A stretch of 48,069 bases of DNA from Fidelibacterota bacterium (GCA_013202495.1 JABMQQ010000195.1:1-48069); one strand, 5' to 3'; positions 1-10,450 are shown, counted from the stretch's first letter. Translations and numbers: made by a program. Notes: a model not told the origin generated them from the letters alone.

Positions 1-72
1 AAAGCTGGCAAATCGATTATTTTGGCATAGTCTTAGATTGGATGCAAAAAATGCACCATTAGGAGAAGTAGC

Positions 73-3000
73 TTGAAAAACTTTCGTCAAAGCCTCGCAG
101 ATAAAGTCCTTGTTTTTGATGGAGCTATGGGGACCAGCATCCAGCGCTTGAATCTCACCAACGAAGATTTTTGGGGTAAAGAAGGCTGTAATGAACTGTT
201 GGTTTTATCAAAGCCAGAAGCAATTCAGTCCATTCATGCTGGATTTTTGGATGTGGGTTGTGATGTTATAGAGACCAATACCTTTGGCGGTACACATGTT
301 GTCTTAGGCGACTATGATCTTTCTGAAAAAGTTTATGAAATAAATTTAAAAGCAGCTCAACTGGCCCGCTCTGTGGCTGATGAGTTTTCCACAGCGGCAC
401 ATCCCAGATATGTCTCAGGTTCTATGGGACCGGGAACTCGTCTGCCCTCTCTGGGACACATCTCATATAGAGAACTTTACCAGGCTTATCGGGAACAGGC
501 TGCCGGTCTTATTGATGGAGGTGTCCATGTCCTCCAGGTAGAAACGGTTCAGGATCCATTGCAGGCGAAGGCTGCCTTAAATGCCGTATTCCATACCCTA
601 AGAGAAAAGCACATTGATCTACCTGTTATGGCCTCAGTTACCATGGAAACCATGGGAACCATGCTGTTAGGTACAGATATGCTGGGAGCACTCACAACGC
701 TGGAACCCTATCCCTTAGATGTAGTCGGTCTGAACTGCGGCACAGGTCCAAAAGCCATGAGTGAACATCTTCACTCACTTGCAGCCCATTCACACTTTCC
801 CATATCTGTGATTCCCAATGCAGGACTGCCTCACAATATTGATGGTGAAATGGTTTATGATCTTACTGCCCCTGAGTTGGCCCATGATCTCAGCCATTTT
901 ATTACTGGCATGGGTGTCAGTGTGGTCGGTGGCTGTTGCGGAACCACATATGAACACCTAGAGGCAGTCGTTGAACAGGCCGGTCGGCTCAACCCGGCTA
1001 AACGGGAACCAGTCTTTACAGCCGGCGCTACATCACTCTACTCCGTATCCTCTTTTAAACAGGAACCTGCTCCCCTGATCATCGGGGAACGCACCAATGC
1101 CAATGGATCGAAGAAATTCCGGGAAATGCTCCTGGCTGGGGATCTGGATGGCATGGTGAGTATGGCCCGCGATCAGGTTGCTGAAGGTGCCCATATATTA
1201 GATGTCTGTGTCGCCTATGTCGGTCGCGATGAAGCTGCGGATATGGATGATTACATCAATAGACTGAACAGTCAGATATCCATACCCATCATGATTGATT
1301 CAACTGAAGTACCAACGATCCGCATCGCCCTGGAGCGTATCACGGGTCGTGCCATCGTGAATTCAATCAACCTGGAAGATGGTGATGCCAAAGCCGAGGA
1401 AGTCATTAAACTTTGCCGTGAATTTGGTGCAGGTCTGGTCTGTCTCACCATCGATGAAGATGGTATGGCCAAAAGTGCAGAGAAAAAACTTGAAGTCGCT
1501 CAACGCATATATGATTTAGCAGTGACCAAACATGGTCTCCGAGAGAGTGATCTCTTTTTTGATCCCCTCACGTTTACTCTAGCTTCAGGTGATGAAGAGT
1601 TTCGTAAATCTGCCATGGCAACCCTTGATGGCATCCGGCTCATCAAAAAAGCTTTTCCACAAGCTTTTACCAGCCTGGGTGTTTCCAATGTTTCCTTCGG
1701 TCTTAAACCTGCCACTCGACACTTACTAAACTCTGTCTTCTTAAACATGGCCATCGAAGCAGGTCTGGATGCCGCTATTCTTCATGCCGGCCGCATTCAA
1801 CCCTTCTTTCAGATCAAAGAGCAGGACCGAAAGGTCTGTGAAGATCTCATTCTTGATAGACGAGAAGGTGATTACGATCCACTGGTGAGTCTGTTGGAAC
1901 TACACACTGATCTGGTGGCTGCAGCCAAGAACAAAGTCGATCTCTCTTCCCTTCCTTTAAAAGAGCGCCTGATTGCTCGCATCATCGATGGGAATCGGTC
2001 CGGCCTTGAAGCCGATCTTGAAGCTGGCCTGAAGGAATATTCAGCTCTGGATATCGTCAATAACATTTTGTTGGATGGGATGAAGGAAGTAGGTGAACTC
2101 TTTGGAGCCGGGAAGATGCAGCTCCCCTTTGTGCTCCAATCTGCTGAAACCATGAAGGCATCAGTGAACTATCTCGAACCCTTTATGGAAAAAACTGATG
2201 CCTCAGCCAAGGGCAAAATCATCCTGGCGACTGTAAAGGGTGATGTCCATGATATTGGAAAAAACCTGGTAGACATCATACTCAGTAATAATGGCTTCAA
2301 TGTAGTCAATCTGGGAATCAAAGTATCTGTGGAGGCCATGTTAAAAAGTTTCCAGGACGAAAAAGCCGATGCCATCGGTATGAGTGGTCTCCTTGTGAAG
2401 TCCACCATTATCATGAAGGACAATCTTGAGGTTCTCACGGAGCATGGTGTCACACCTCCGATTATCCTGGGAGGAGCTGCTCTCACACGTGCCTACGTGG
2501 AACAGGATCTACGTAAAAACTATGCTGGATCACTGGCTTATGCCCGTGATGCTTTTGATGGATTAAAATTCATGCAGCAGATCGAAGCTGGTACCCTGGA
2601 GCAGGATCTTGCAGCTGCTCAGACAGTGAAAAAGAGCAAGACCAGAAAAGCTACCGTAAAAGATATTGAGATACTCCAGCCTGCCAAACGTATCCCGGAG
2701 CCACCTTTTTGGGGACGTAAAGTTGTGGATGAAGTGAGTCTCGAGACCATCTTTCCCTATATCAATCAGTCCGCCCTCTTTCGTGGGCAGTGGGGTTTCA
2801 AACGGGGCAAGGTGAGTGCCGAAGAATATTCCAGACTTGAGCGGGAAACTATTTTTCCCACGTTTAATAAGTTATCGGATCAGGTAGTCGCAGAGAAGCT
2901 GTTATCTCCAAAAGTCATTTATGGGTATTATGCCTGTCAGTCAGAGGGTGACAGACTCTGGATATATGCGCATCCTGATGATAAAAAGCCCAAACACTTT

Positions 3001-3486
3001 ATTGATTTCCCTCGACAGAGTGAAGCTCCAGGAAGGTCAATACCAGATTATTATGCCAGTGTGGAATCAGGAAAGCGTGATGTGCTGGCCTTCCAACTGG
3101 TGACGGTGGGAGCCAAAGCTACTGAGTACGCTCAAAAATTGTATAATGATAATGCGTATACCGACTATCTGTACTTTCATGGATTTGCCGTTGAGACAGC
3201 TGAAGCGCTGGCAGAATACTGGCATAAACAGGTTCGGAATGAATTGGGTATTGCAGGAGATGACGGTGAAAGTGCGAAAGAACTTTTCAGACAGAAATAT
3301 CAGGGTAGTCGCTATTCATTTGGTTACCCCGCTTGTCCTGACTTGAAAGATCAAGAGCTCATTTTCGAATTGCTGGATGCTGAGTCAGAAGGGATTACTC
3401 TGACAGAGGAATATCAGATTGTGCCAGAACAGAGTACATCAGCCATTGTCGTGCATCATCCCAGAGCCAAGTATTTTTCAGTGTAG
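73..3486 (+). CDS. metH: Cobalamin-dependent methionine synthase (5-methyltetrahydrofolate--homocysteine methyltransferase)
   Basis: Transfers the methyl group of 5-methyltetrahydrofolate to homocysteine through methylcobalamin, in the cytoplasm. All four MetH modules are visible in 1137 residues (E. coli MetH is about 1227). The homocysteine domain (about 1-310) has zinc ligands in NCGTG and GGCCG. The pterin domain (about 335-600) starts at GERTNANGSKKF. The cap and B12 domain (about 640-850) has the base-off motif D724-V-H726-D-I-G729. The reactivation domain (about 880-1137) has SRYSFGYPACPDL, so the reductive-activation function is retained. The start is TTG at 73, preceded by AGGAGAAG at 61-68. 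The stop lies in a 12-base palindrome (3484-3495). It converges with the histidine kinase gene after a 40-base gap. It looks intact and vertically inherited. Confidence 0.97.
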   Translation: MKNFRQSLADKVLVFDGAMGTSIQRLNLTNEDFWGKEGCNELLVLSKPEAIQSIHAGFLDVGCDVIETNTFGGTHVVLGDYDLSEKVYEINLKAAQLARSVADEFSTAAHPRYVSGSMGPGTRLPSLGHISYRELYQAYREQAAGLIDGGVHVLQVETVQDPLQAKAALNAVFHTLREKHIDLPVMASVTMETMGTMLLGTDMLGALTTLEPYPLDVVGLNCGTGPKAMSEHLHSLAAHSHFPISVIPNAGLPHNIDGEMVYDLTAPELAHDLSHFITGMGVSVVGGCCGTTYEHLEAVVEQAGRLNPAKREPVFTAGATSLYSVSSFKQEPAPLIIGERTNANGSKKFREMLLAGDLDGMVSMARDQVAEGAHILDVCVAYVGRDEAADMDDYINRLNSQISIPIMIDSTEVPTIRIALERITGRAIVNSINLEDGDAKAEEVIKLCREFGAGLVCLTIDEDGMAKSAEKKLEVAQRIYDLAVTKHGLRESDLFFDPLTFTLASGDEEFRKSAMATLDGIRLIKKAFPQAFTSLGVSNVSFGLKPATRHLLNSVFLNMAIEAGLDAAILHAGRIQPFFQIKEQDRKVCEDLILDRREGDYDPLVSLLELHTDLVAAAKNKVDLSSLPLKERLIARIIDGNRSGLEADLEAGLKEYSALDIVNNILLDGMKEVGELFGAGKMQLPFVLQSAETMKASVNYLEPFMEKTDASAKGKIILATVKGDVHDIGKNLVDIILSNNGFNVVNLGIKVSVEAMLKSFQDEKADAIGMSGLLVKSTIIMKDNLEVLTEHGVTPPIILGGAALTRAYVEQDLRKNYAGSLAYARDAFDGLKFMQQIEAGTLEQDLAAAQTVKKSKTRKATVKDIEILQPAKRIPEPPFWGRKVVDEVSLETIFPYINQSALFRGQWGFKRGKVSAEEYSRLERETIFPTFNKLSDQVVAEKLLSPKVIYGYYACQSEGDRLWIYAHPDDKKPKHFIDFPRQSEAPGRSIPDYYASVESGKRDVLAFQLVTVGAKATEYAQKLYNDNAYTDYLYFHGFAVETAEALAEYWHKQVRNELGIAGDDGESAKELFRQKYQGSRYSFGYPACPDLKDQELIFELLDAESEGITLTEEYQIVPEQSTSAIVVHHPRAKYFSV

Positions 3487-3526
3487 TGATCACTAATTAT
3501 TTCTATCAGGCTATTCCAGAACATCT

Positions 3527-4921
3527 TTAAAGTAGAATCCCAGGATGTGTCAATGAGCCATTCGGCACCCTTTTCATGGGTTGCTTCACTACAATTGTAG
3601 ACTCCCGCTGACTCGATTCTGTTTTTAATGGAATTTTAAGTCTGAAAATTGATCCACCTTGTTTTGAATCAAGTAGTTCAAGTCCAATGTGATTGATGTC
3701 CAGATAGCGTTTGGCCAGCGCCAGGCCCAGACCGATACCCTGAAAATTCTTTGTAAAGCCTTCACTGCCCTGAGAAAACGGTTCATATAATCTTTCTCTG
3801 AACTCATACGAAAAACCAATCCCCGTATCCCGAATATCTAGGAGAATTAAGCCTGGGGCATTTCTCATGCTAATCCAAACACCCCCCTTTTTGGTGTATT
3901 TTACAGCGTTATCAATAAGATTGTACAGAGCCTTGGAAACAGCATTTGCATCAAGCTCGACCAGGTCGGATTCAATATTGATATCCAACTTAAAGGCCAG
4001 GAGTTTTTCCAGAGCAGCTGTTTCAAATCTGGAGCAAACCTCTTGGACCAGTTGCTCCATATGGTGTTCACCAGACTCTTTCAGATATAATCCAGATTCA
4101 ATTGATGAGATATCCACAATTTCATCCAGAGTATGTTTTAGTCTATCACTCCCTTTATAAATCAAATCGAGAAATCCCTGCTCTTCCTCACCTAGATGCT
4201 GTTCTAGCTTTAATTCAAGCAGTTGAGCATAGCCAATGATCGAAGTGAGTGGAGTGCGGACTTCGTGGGAAATATTTGCTATAAAGACAGTTTTCAGGTG
4301 ATTGGCCTTTTCAGCAGCTTCACGAGCTTTAATAAGCTCCAGCTAAGCCTGTTTTAAACTTGTAATATCCGTGGCAAACAAGTGGAATTGTTGTGTGTCT
4401 GGATTAATGTTTCCATTCCAGAGTAATACTTTTTCGTCCACATTTACAATTCGGGGTAGAAACTTGCTTTCATGATCAATGTGATGGTTGACAAAATTGG
4501 ATCCCAACAGACGGTTGATATTTTCGGCCTCACTTGAATTTTTATCCATTAGCCTTTCGGCAACCGGATTGACATACGTGATCCGAAAATTAAAATCAAT
4601 CTCAAGAACAGGTTGTGGGTTTAATGATGGGAAAACCTTGAGAACACTGGCTTCCCGTTCATCAATAATTGCTCGACTAATCCTGCTGATCCAGAGTGGT
4701 AAAGTGAAAGGAATTATAATTTTTATTGATCCCGATATGGGATTCATAATAAGATCATGGAGCATGTAGGAAAAATGATCTACATCCATGAACATCCATG
4801 AACTGAGTTGCATTATGAAATGCAAGCCAAAACCCACCAGCAAAGACAGTAGATAAGGCTTAGCAAAAATATACTTGATTAAACCCCATAATTTTTCTCT
4901 CATCCAGACACCCCATTTCAA
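3527..4921 (-). pseudogene. Membrane PAS histidine kinase interrupted by one in-frame TAG codon
   Basis: A sensor histidine kinase in one continuous frame broken only by a TAG at 4343-4345. The upstream part (4921 to 4346) has two membrane segments and a PAS domain ending in ATDITSLKQA. The downstream part carries the phosphoacceptor box NISHEVRTPL (His codon 4265-4267), an N-box (NLIDNAVKYT), DTGIGF and GIGLGLALAKRYL. Linker residues LELIKAREAAEKAN follow the stop directly, so no sequence is lost. A Gln codon (CAG) there would fit the family, making a single C-to-T change the simplest explanation. No ATG lies between the TAG and the H-box, so a separately translated kinase half would need an unusual start. 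The likely start is ATG at 4921 or 4903 (GGGGTG upstream of the latter). It could be a pseudogene, a read-through gene or a sequence error. The signal sensed is unknown. Confidence 0.85.
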
Positions 4922-5060
4922 ATCGACAAAAGCTTAGGCTATTGTACCTGGGGTATTTTACATGGGAAGGCGGCCCACTTCTGTCTGATGAGAGACAGTT
5001 GATCATTTCTGAGGGGGAAATCGTAATAGTTGAAATTAATTAAAAATTAGGAGTCACCAG

Positions 5061-5335
5061 TTGAGTTCTGTACTCACCTATTGGGACGGTTTTTTTTGTT
5101 ACGCTTTGGGGTTAGAGGTTTCTAGAGATTCCGGCTTCGAGAGCACTTCGATGCTTCGACGCGCTCAGCATAGGCTTGCTCAGTGTGACACCTCAGCCGC
5201 CTGGAAACTGGACATTGAGCTTGCCTGCCAAGCCGAAGCTGGTCCTTGAGCCTGTCGAAAGGTGCGAAGACTGGTCGAAATGTCCTGAACCATCATAAAC
5301 ACCCTTGGCTTCGACAGGCTCAGCCGCCGGAGCAC
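5061..5335. repeat. Intergenic repeat cluster with inverted CTTCGACAGGCTCAG-type units
   Basis: The 494-base gap 4922-5415 has no convincing gene. It holds an inverted pair, 5247-5259 and 5310-5322 (13 bases, perfect), both of the form TTCGACAGGCTCA, and a related copy at 5153-5171 (GCTTCGACGCGCTCAGCAT). A similar perfect stem occurs at 17685-17735, so this is a dispersed palindromic intergenic family in this genome. Short ORFs here are chance frames through the repeat. Confidence 0.6.
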
Positions 5336-5360
5336 CCACCCCACAGCACACGCCCCTAAA

Positions 5361-5414
5361 CTCACCAAACTCACCAAACTCATTAAACTCATTAAACTCA
5401 TTAAACTCATTAAA
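5361..5414. repeat. Tandem 9-base repeat, six units
   Basis: Two units of CTCACCAAA (5361-5378) followed by four units of CTCATTAAA (5379-5414). A seventh, degenerate unit contains the stop codon of the TonB receptor gene (TGA at 5416-5418, minus strand). Read on the minus strand, each TTAAT unit adds further stops immediately after the natural one. Confidence 0.9.
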
Positions 5415-5415
5415 C

Positions 5416-7806
5416 TCAAAAACTAACCCTGGCACCAAAAAAAGGTAACAACGGGAGCATGTAAGAAGTGAAGCGCGTCTCATAGTCATCAGACCAGTAG
5501 TACTCATAAATATTCTTGTGGTCCAGAGCATTGATCAACTCCAGATACCATTCAATCTTATATTCTCCAAATAGATCCCCCAGCATGGACATCCGGAGAT
5601 CCAATCGTTCGTATTCAGGGTATCGCGCCGTATTTTTCTTTTCAAAACGTATTTCTCCATCTGCATCTCGAAGCACATGACCCTGGCTATCATATCTGGG
5701 AGGTGTCCAGGGAAAACCGCTGCCATAGCTATATTGAATATCCAGAAACATGCTGTTGTAAAGGTTATATCGGCCCACCAGCGAGAAGGTATGTCGTTGA
5801 TCAAATTCACGATAGTAGTAGTAAGGCTGCTCCCCCTTTTCCTTGGAAACGCTATATGAGTAACTGAGCCATCCAGATAATCGTGAGTTGGGCAGGTCCC
5901 GTTTCTGCAGAAATATTTCTGCCCCATATGCAAAACCTTCCCCAGAATTATCAGGGATATAATTGTAAGAGGAGTCACGTTGAACCACCAGGCTCTTTAG
6001 ATCCTTGTAATAACCTTCTAGTTTGCTCACATACTTATCAGAAGGATGATACTCGATGCCAAACAAACTGTGCTCAGCCTTTTCAGTACCCAGAGTAATG
6101 GTCTCAAACAAATTCCACTCAATGGATCGCTCAAAGCGTTCAAAAAGTGAAACAAAATTGGGGGCTTGATAATAGTGTCCCCAACCCATATGCAGCGAGG
6201 TCTGGTAATTCAAATTGTAGGTTGCAGATAAACGCGGGCTATATACCCATTCCTGGGTATAGGTTGAGTAATCCCCTCTGAAACCTGCTAAAACGGTGAG
6301 AACCGGTGGAATCAGAATCCACTGATCCTGAATATACATTCCGCTCATTGAGCTGGCATTCTGAAGCCGAATATCCCGGTCCAGGATGGCGCCATCATTT
6401 ATGCGTCGATCTTCAGGATTTTGCTCATAATAGGAGCTGGAATCCATGGTCATAGAGATACCAATATCGGTGATCAGATCAGAAACCGTTATTCCGGTTT
6501 TCAAGGTATGTTTGGGAGTCAGAATATGGGTGAGATCTTCTCTAATCTCCATTTTTCGCATATCTATGACAGGCGAGTAGTGAAAATCACCTGCTTTGAG
6601 GTTCATGGTCCAGGTATCATTGAAACGGGAGAGGGTCAGGTTGGATAGTGAGACATCACTAAAGGCGTTCATCCAGCCTACACTGGTCAAACGACTATCA
6701 ATATTGTTGCTTAAGGTAAAGAAGTCTTCATCCTCAAACAGATCGAGATCTTCACCTTCACCATCAATTTCAAGCTCGGTTAAAATCATCTCTTCCCGGG
6801 AATCAGAAAAGTTGACCCGGATCTTCTGTTCTGGGGAAAGATCATAGACCACTTTGCCTTGAATGTCTTTGAAATTTGGGAAAACCGTACCGGTGGGGAC
6901 ATCTGCCATTCGATCCAGGAGTACATCATAATAGGTGCGACGACCCGATAACAGCCATGAGCCCTCTTCACCTGATCCTGGCAAAGGGCCCTCAGCGAGA
7001 ACGCGTACGTCTATGAGACTCATACTTGCTTTCCCCAGATTTTCAAAGCGACTTCCCTCTCTATTCCGAGCAATGAGAACCGAGGAAAGCTTATCACCAT
7101 ATTGGGCAGAAAACCCTCCAGGCAAAAGCTCGACATATTCAACTACATCAGGATTAAACATGCTGATGGGACCACCCAAAGCCTTGAGTCGGTATGGATT
7201 GAATACAGGAACATCATCCACGATGATCAGATTCTGGTCCGGGGTTCCCCCTCGAACATAAAATTGGGCTGAGGCATCTGAGCGGGCAATGACACCGGGC
7301 ATGGTGGTAATCCCACGGAAAATATCTTCACCGCCACCAGCCAGGGTCATGATCTCGCGGGGTTCCAGTTCTCGTTGACTGGGATTCAGTCGTTCCCCGG
7401 CTGCCTCCCGCTTCCCACGGGTTACAGTAACTGCACCCATCTCAATGGAAATAGCTTCCAATTCAATCTGCAATTCGGTATTCTGATCAGCAGCAACATG
7501 AACCTGTCTCAGGATTTTAGCCTTATAACCGACCATCCTGATGTGGAGGCGATATTCACCAAGCGGAACTTCCCCGATAATAAAATAGCCATCCCCATCT
7601 GCGGCTGCACCCAGGCGGGTGCCATCAATGACAACATTAACACCAGGAAGTGATTCCTGGGTTTTTGAATCTATAATTCTACCAGTGATTGTACCAGTAC
7701 CCTCAGCCAAAACATAGGAATAGCTGGTGAATATCAATAAGAGTTGTGTGAGTAGAAATGTTTTTTTCACGGTGGGGAAATTTGATATACACCAGCGCAT
7801 TATCAA
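5416..7806 (-). CDS. TonB-dependent outer-membrane receptor with carboxypeptidase-regulatory-like N-terminus
   Basis: An outer-membrane receptor of 796 residues. A signal peptide (hydrophobic FLLTQLLLIFTSYSYVLA) is followed by a carboxypeptidase regulatory-like fold (about 38-120: GTITGRIIDSKTQESLPGVNVVIDGT...GYFIIGEVPLGEYRL). A plug domain comes next (about 130-250, with IMTLAGGGEDIFRGITTMPGV, FYVRGGTPDQNLIIVDDVPV and GGFSAQYGDKLSSVL), then a long barrel ending in Phe (GARVSF), as usual for BAM substrates. The first Met may be residue 1 or the MRWC Met two codons later. It is divergent from the transporter gene, and the 96-base gap must hold both promoters. The substrate is not evident: no siderophore or B12 gene adjoins it, although metH is nearby. 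Its 3' end runs into a 9-base tandem repeat. Confidence 0.92.
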   Translation of the reverse strand: MIMRWCISNFPTVKKTFLLTQLLLIFTSYSYVLAEGTGTITGRIIDSKTQESLPGVNVVIDGTRLGAAADGDGYFIIGEVPLGEYRLHIRMVGYKAKILRQVHVAADQNTELQIELEAISIEMGAVTVTRGKREAAGERLNPSQRELEPREIMTLAGGGEDIFRGITTMPGVIARSDASAQFYVRGGTPDQNLIIVDDVPVFNPYRLKALGGPISMFNPDVVEYVELLPGGFSAQYGDKLSSVLIARNREGSRFENLGKASMSLIDVRVLAEGPLPGSGEEGSWLLSGRRTYYDVLLDRMADVPTGTVFPNFKDIQGKVVYDLSPEQKIRVNFSDSREEMILTELEIDGEGEDLDLFEDEDFFTLSNNIDSRLTSVGWMNAFSDVSLSNLTLSRFNDTWTMNLKAGDFHYSPVIDMRKMEIREDLTHILTPKHTLKTGITVSDLITDIGISMTMDSSSYYEQNPEDRRINDGAILDRDIRLQNASSMSGMYIQDQWILIPPVLTVLAGFRGDYSTYTQEWVYSPRLSATYNLNYQTSLHMGWGHYYQAPNFVSLFERFERSIEWNLFETITLGTEKAEHSLFGIEYHPSDKYVSKLEGYYKDLKSLVVQRDSSYNYIPDNSGEGFAYGAEIFLQKRDLPNSRLSGWLSYSYSVSKEKGEQPYYYYREFDQRHTFSLVGRYNLYNSMFLDIQYSYGSGFPWTPPRYDSQGHVLRDADGEIRFEKKNTARYPEYERLDLRMSMLGDLFGEYKIEWYLELINALDHKNIYEYYWSDDYETRFTSYMLPLLPFFGARVSF

Positions 7807-7902
7807 TGGAATATTTAGTGAGTTTTTTTTATTTCTACATTAATATGATTCCATGATAATTCTGGACTTAACTTCCATTTTTTCCTGTAGAGGATCGAAT
7901 AA

Positions 7903-10086
7903 ATGAAAAAACTAGGGACCTTTGCTGGTGTCTTCACCCCCACCATTTTAACCATTCTTGGCGTCATCATGTATCTGCGTCTCGGCTGGGTTGTAGGCAA
8001 TGCGGGATTTGGCGGTGCGCTGGTTATTATCATGCTGGCGAAAATGATCACAGTCACTACGGGTCTGTCAATTGCTGCCATTGCTACGAATACACGGGTA
8101 GGCGCTGGTGGTTCCTATGCCCTCATTTCCAGATCTCTTGGTCTCGAAGCTGGAAGTGCTGTGGGAGTTCCCCTGTATCTATCTCAGACACTGGGTGGTG
8201 CCATGTACATATCAGGTTTCACAGAAGCCTGGATCGCACTTTTCCCAAGTCACGATCCCATCATAATTGGGGTATCGGTACTTGTCCTGGTACTTGGAAT
8301 AAGCTTATTAGGCGCCCAGTTTGCCATGCGTACCCAATATATTATCATGTTTGTCATCGGGGTATCCCTGGTATCATTCTTTGCCGCCACCGGGGAATCA
8401 ACCCCGCAAATTGTTGTCTGGGGTGACTTTCCCCAGGCACCATTCTGGGCTGTCTTCGCGATTTTTTTCCCGGCAGTAACTGGAATTGAAGCTGGTGCGG
8501 CCATGTCAGGTGACTTGAAGGATTCCAAGAAGTCTTTACCCCGGGGCATGCTATCAGCCATCTCAGTCTCATTTGTCGTATATGTGGTTGTAGCCTACTA
8601 CCTGGATCATCTCGCTGACTCAGCTGCATTGGTTTCGAACAACACCATTATGATGGACATATCACGCTGGAAATTGGCTGTAGCGGCCGGAGTCCTGGGT
8701 GCCACCCTATCGTCCGCCCTGGGTTCAGTCGTAGGTGCTCCCCGAACACTCATGGCCATGGGCTCAGACAAAGTGATTCCCTTTTTTCGAATTTTCGCCA
8801 AACGCAGCAAGGCAGGAGAACCTGTTATATCAATCATTTTCACAGCAATAGCCATACTAGTGAGTTTATTACTTGGTGATCTCAATACGATTGCACCACT
8901 CCTGACCATGTTTTTCTTGATTACATACGCCACCATCAATCTTGCGGTTGCGCTCCAACTCGGTATTGGGATCCCTTCTTTCAGACCTCTGTTCAGAGTC
9001 CACATCAGTATCCCAATTATTGGTTTTTTATGGGCCTTGGTCGTCATGTTCATGGTGAACCCTATATTTGCCGCCGTGGCCTGGCTGCTCATCATTACCG
9101 CTTATCTGGTACAGGTCAAACGCGGTTTGCAAGCACCTTGGGGTGATGTTCGCGCAGGAATGTTTATGGCTATGGCTGAGTGGTCGGCGCGTCAATCTGA
9201 AAAATTGAGGTCTCATCCAAAATCCTGGAAGCCGAATATCATGGTACCAGTTGAAGATCCCCTGACCTGGAAGCACCGTATGGGATTTCTCAGAGATATC
9301 GTTTTCCCTTCTGGCACCCTGCGTTTATTCTCAGTAAAAATTGCTGAAGAGAGCATGAATTCAATCATCCGTTCTTTTAGCAATCGAATTTTTAGAAAAG
9401 GTCCCGAGGTAAAAGTAGATTCAGAAGAACACAGTACCAAGGAACGCCAGTTGATTGCACTGGCTGAGCCGCTTAAAGCTGAAGACTTGCTGGTCACCAG
9501 CTCTCTCATTGAATGTCGTCATTTCCTTGAAGGTATCAGTATTACCTCCCAGGTCATGCGGAGCATGTATTTTGCACCTAACATCATGTTTTTGAGTATG
9601 AGTAATGATCGTTCCAAGGATGAGAGATTAGAAGATATGATTGCTGTTGCTGTCAGGGAAAAAATGGGGATTGCTGTCTACTCGCAACATGCAAAAAATG
9701 CACTGGGAGACAGGGAAACCTTGAATGTCTGGTTGAGGCGATCCAGCCCCAATAAAGATCTGGCAATTCTTATGGCAATTCAATTGCACCGCAACTGGGA
9801 TGGGCAACTCAGGTTTATTACCGCTGTAGAGAATGATGAAGATGTTGCACGCGCCAAGGCTGCCCAGGAAAGACTTTTTGACCGGGCCAGGCTACCTGTT
9901 TCCACTGAAGCGGTTGTCCTTGTTGGTAATTTTAAGGTAGTATTGCCCACAGCACCTGTGGCAGATCTTAACATTTTTGGCATTTCCAACGAATTGGATG
10001 GAGATACCATGCATACGCTTGCAGAGGCAGTAAACACCTCATGCCTCTTTGTAAAGGATAGTGGTGTAGAAAGTATGGTAGTATAG
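7903..10086 (+). CDS. SLC12-like cation-chloride cotransporter / APC superfamily permease
   Basis: An integral inner-membrane transporter of 727 residues. The N-terminal FAGVFTPTILTILGVIMYLR and GWVVGNAGFGG match the first helix of cation-chloride cotransporters. About 12 membrane segments fill residues 8-430 (including GVPLYLSQTLGGAMYISGF, and VTGIEAGAAMSGDLKDSKKSLPRG, the conserved loop after helix 6). A soluble C-terminal domain follows (about 440-727), as in eukaryotic NKCC/KCC and bacterial homologues. Coupled movement of K+/Na+ with Cl- or of amino acids is inferred from family only. The start is ATG with GAGGATC upstream. A small membrane protein follows after 21 bases, probably in the same transcript. 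Confidence 0.88.
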   Translation: MKKLGTFAGVFTPTILTILGVIMYLRLGWVVGNAGFGGALVIIMLAKMITVTTGLSIAAIATNTRVGAGGSYALISRSLGLEAGSAVGVPLYLSQTLGGAMYISGFTEAWIALFPSHDPIIIGVSVLVLVLGISLLGAQFAMRTQYIIMFVIGVSLVSFFAATGESTPQIVVWGDFPQAPFWAVFAIFFPAVTGIEAGAAMSGDLKDSKKSLPRGMLSAISVSFVVYVVVAYYLDHLADSAALVSNNTIMMDISRWKLAVAAGVLGATLSSALGSVVGAPRTLMAMGSDKVIPFFRIFAKRSKAGEPVISIIFTAIAILVSLLLGDLNTIAPLLTMFFLITYATINLAVALQLGIGIPSFRPLFRVHISIPIIGFLWALVVMFMVNPIFAAVAWLLIITAYLVQVKRGLQAPWGDVRAGMFMAMAEWSARQSEKLRSHPKSWKPNIMVPVEDPLTWKHRMGFLRDIVFPSGTLRLFSVKIAEESMNSIIRSFSNRIFRKGPEVKVDSEEHSTKERQLIALAEPLKAEDLLVTSSLIECRHFLEGISITSQVMRSMYFAPNIMFLSMSNDRSKDERLEDMIAVAVREKMGIAVYSQHAKNALGDRETLNVWLRRSSPNKDLAILMAIQLHRNWDGQLRFITAVENDEDVARAKAAQERLFDRARLPVSTEAVVLVGNFKVVLPTAPVADLNIFGISNELDGDTMHTLAEAVNTSCLFVKDSGVESMVV

Positions 10087-10107
10087 CAATTAGATCGGGG
10101 AGGATTT

Positions 10108-10389
10108 ATGGAATCTAATCAAAAGAAATCACGTAGAGATATCACCAATATCATTCAGGTATCTATTGGCGTCGTTGGAGTGATCGGTTTACTCATCTTT
10201 GGATGGCCTTCACCTGATACCCGACCAAAAATCTATGAACTGTATCTGGCAGGTGTTTGGACCCTGATAGCTGTTGCGGGCAGTTCATCCTATTGGAACT
10301 GGAATGACTCAACCTGGGCCAATAAAATTATGGCCATTGCTGCGCCCATTGCGGCACTGCTATACCTTCAAAAATATTTCATGAGCTAG
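10108..10389 (+). CDS. Small membrane protein of unknown function, downstream of the transporter
   Basis: 93 residues with a charged N-terminus (MESNQKKSRRD) and three hydrophobic stretches (about 15-33, 45-60 and 72-90), suggesting an inner-membrane protein. I do not recognise the family. The start is well supported by GGGGAGG at 10096-10102. The 21-base gap to the transporter gene suggests co-transcription and possibly an accessory role, which is inference from position only. Confidence 0.7.
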   Translation: MESNQKKSRRDITNIIQVSIGVVGVIGLLIFGWPSPDTRPKIYELYLAGVWTLIAVAGSSSYWNWNDSTWANKIMAIAAPIAALLYLQKYFMS

Positions 10390-10434
10390 GAGCCCTTGAA
10401 AATACCCTCCTGTATTGAGCATATTATTTTAATT

Positions 10435-10450
10435 CGGACTATATACTCCG
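10435..10450. promoter_or_regulatory. Near-perfect palindrome upstream of the Rrf2 gene, candidate operator
   Basis: CGGACTATATACTCCG is symmetric at 14 of 16 positions and is flanked by AT-rich DNA, 50 bases before the Rrf2 start. Rrf2 regulators commonly bind such dyads in their own promoter, so autoregulation is plausible. No footprint or second site was seen. Confidence 0.5.

Noticed and set aside
3484-3495. Terminator at the palindrome over the metH stop
   Set aside because: Stem of only four pairs with no T-tract; could be chance.
5193-5531. ORF with repeated EFNEFNEF in frame with the 9-base tandem repeat
   Set aside because: It is the tandem repeat translated on the minus strand, overlapping the receptor's 3' end in another frame.
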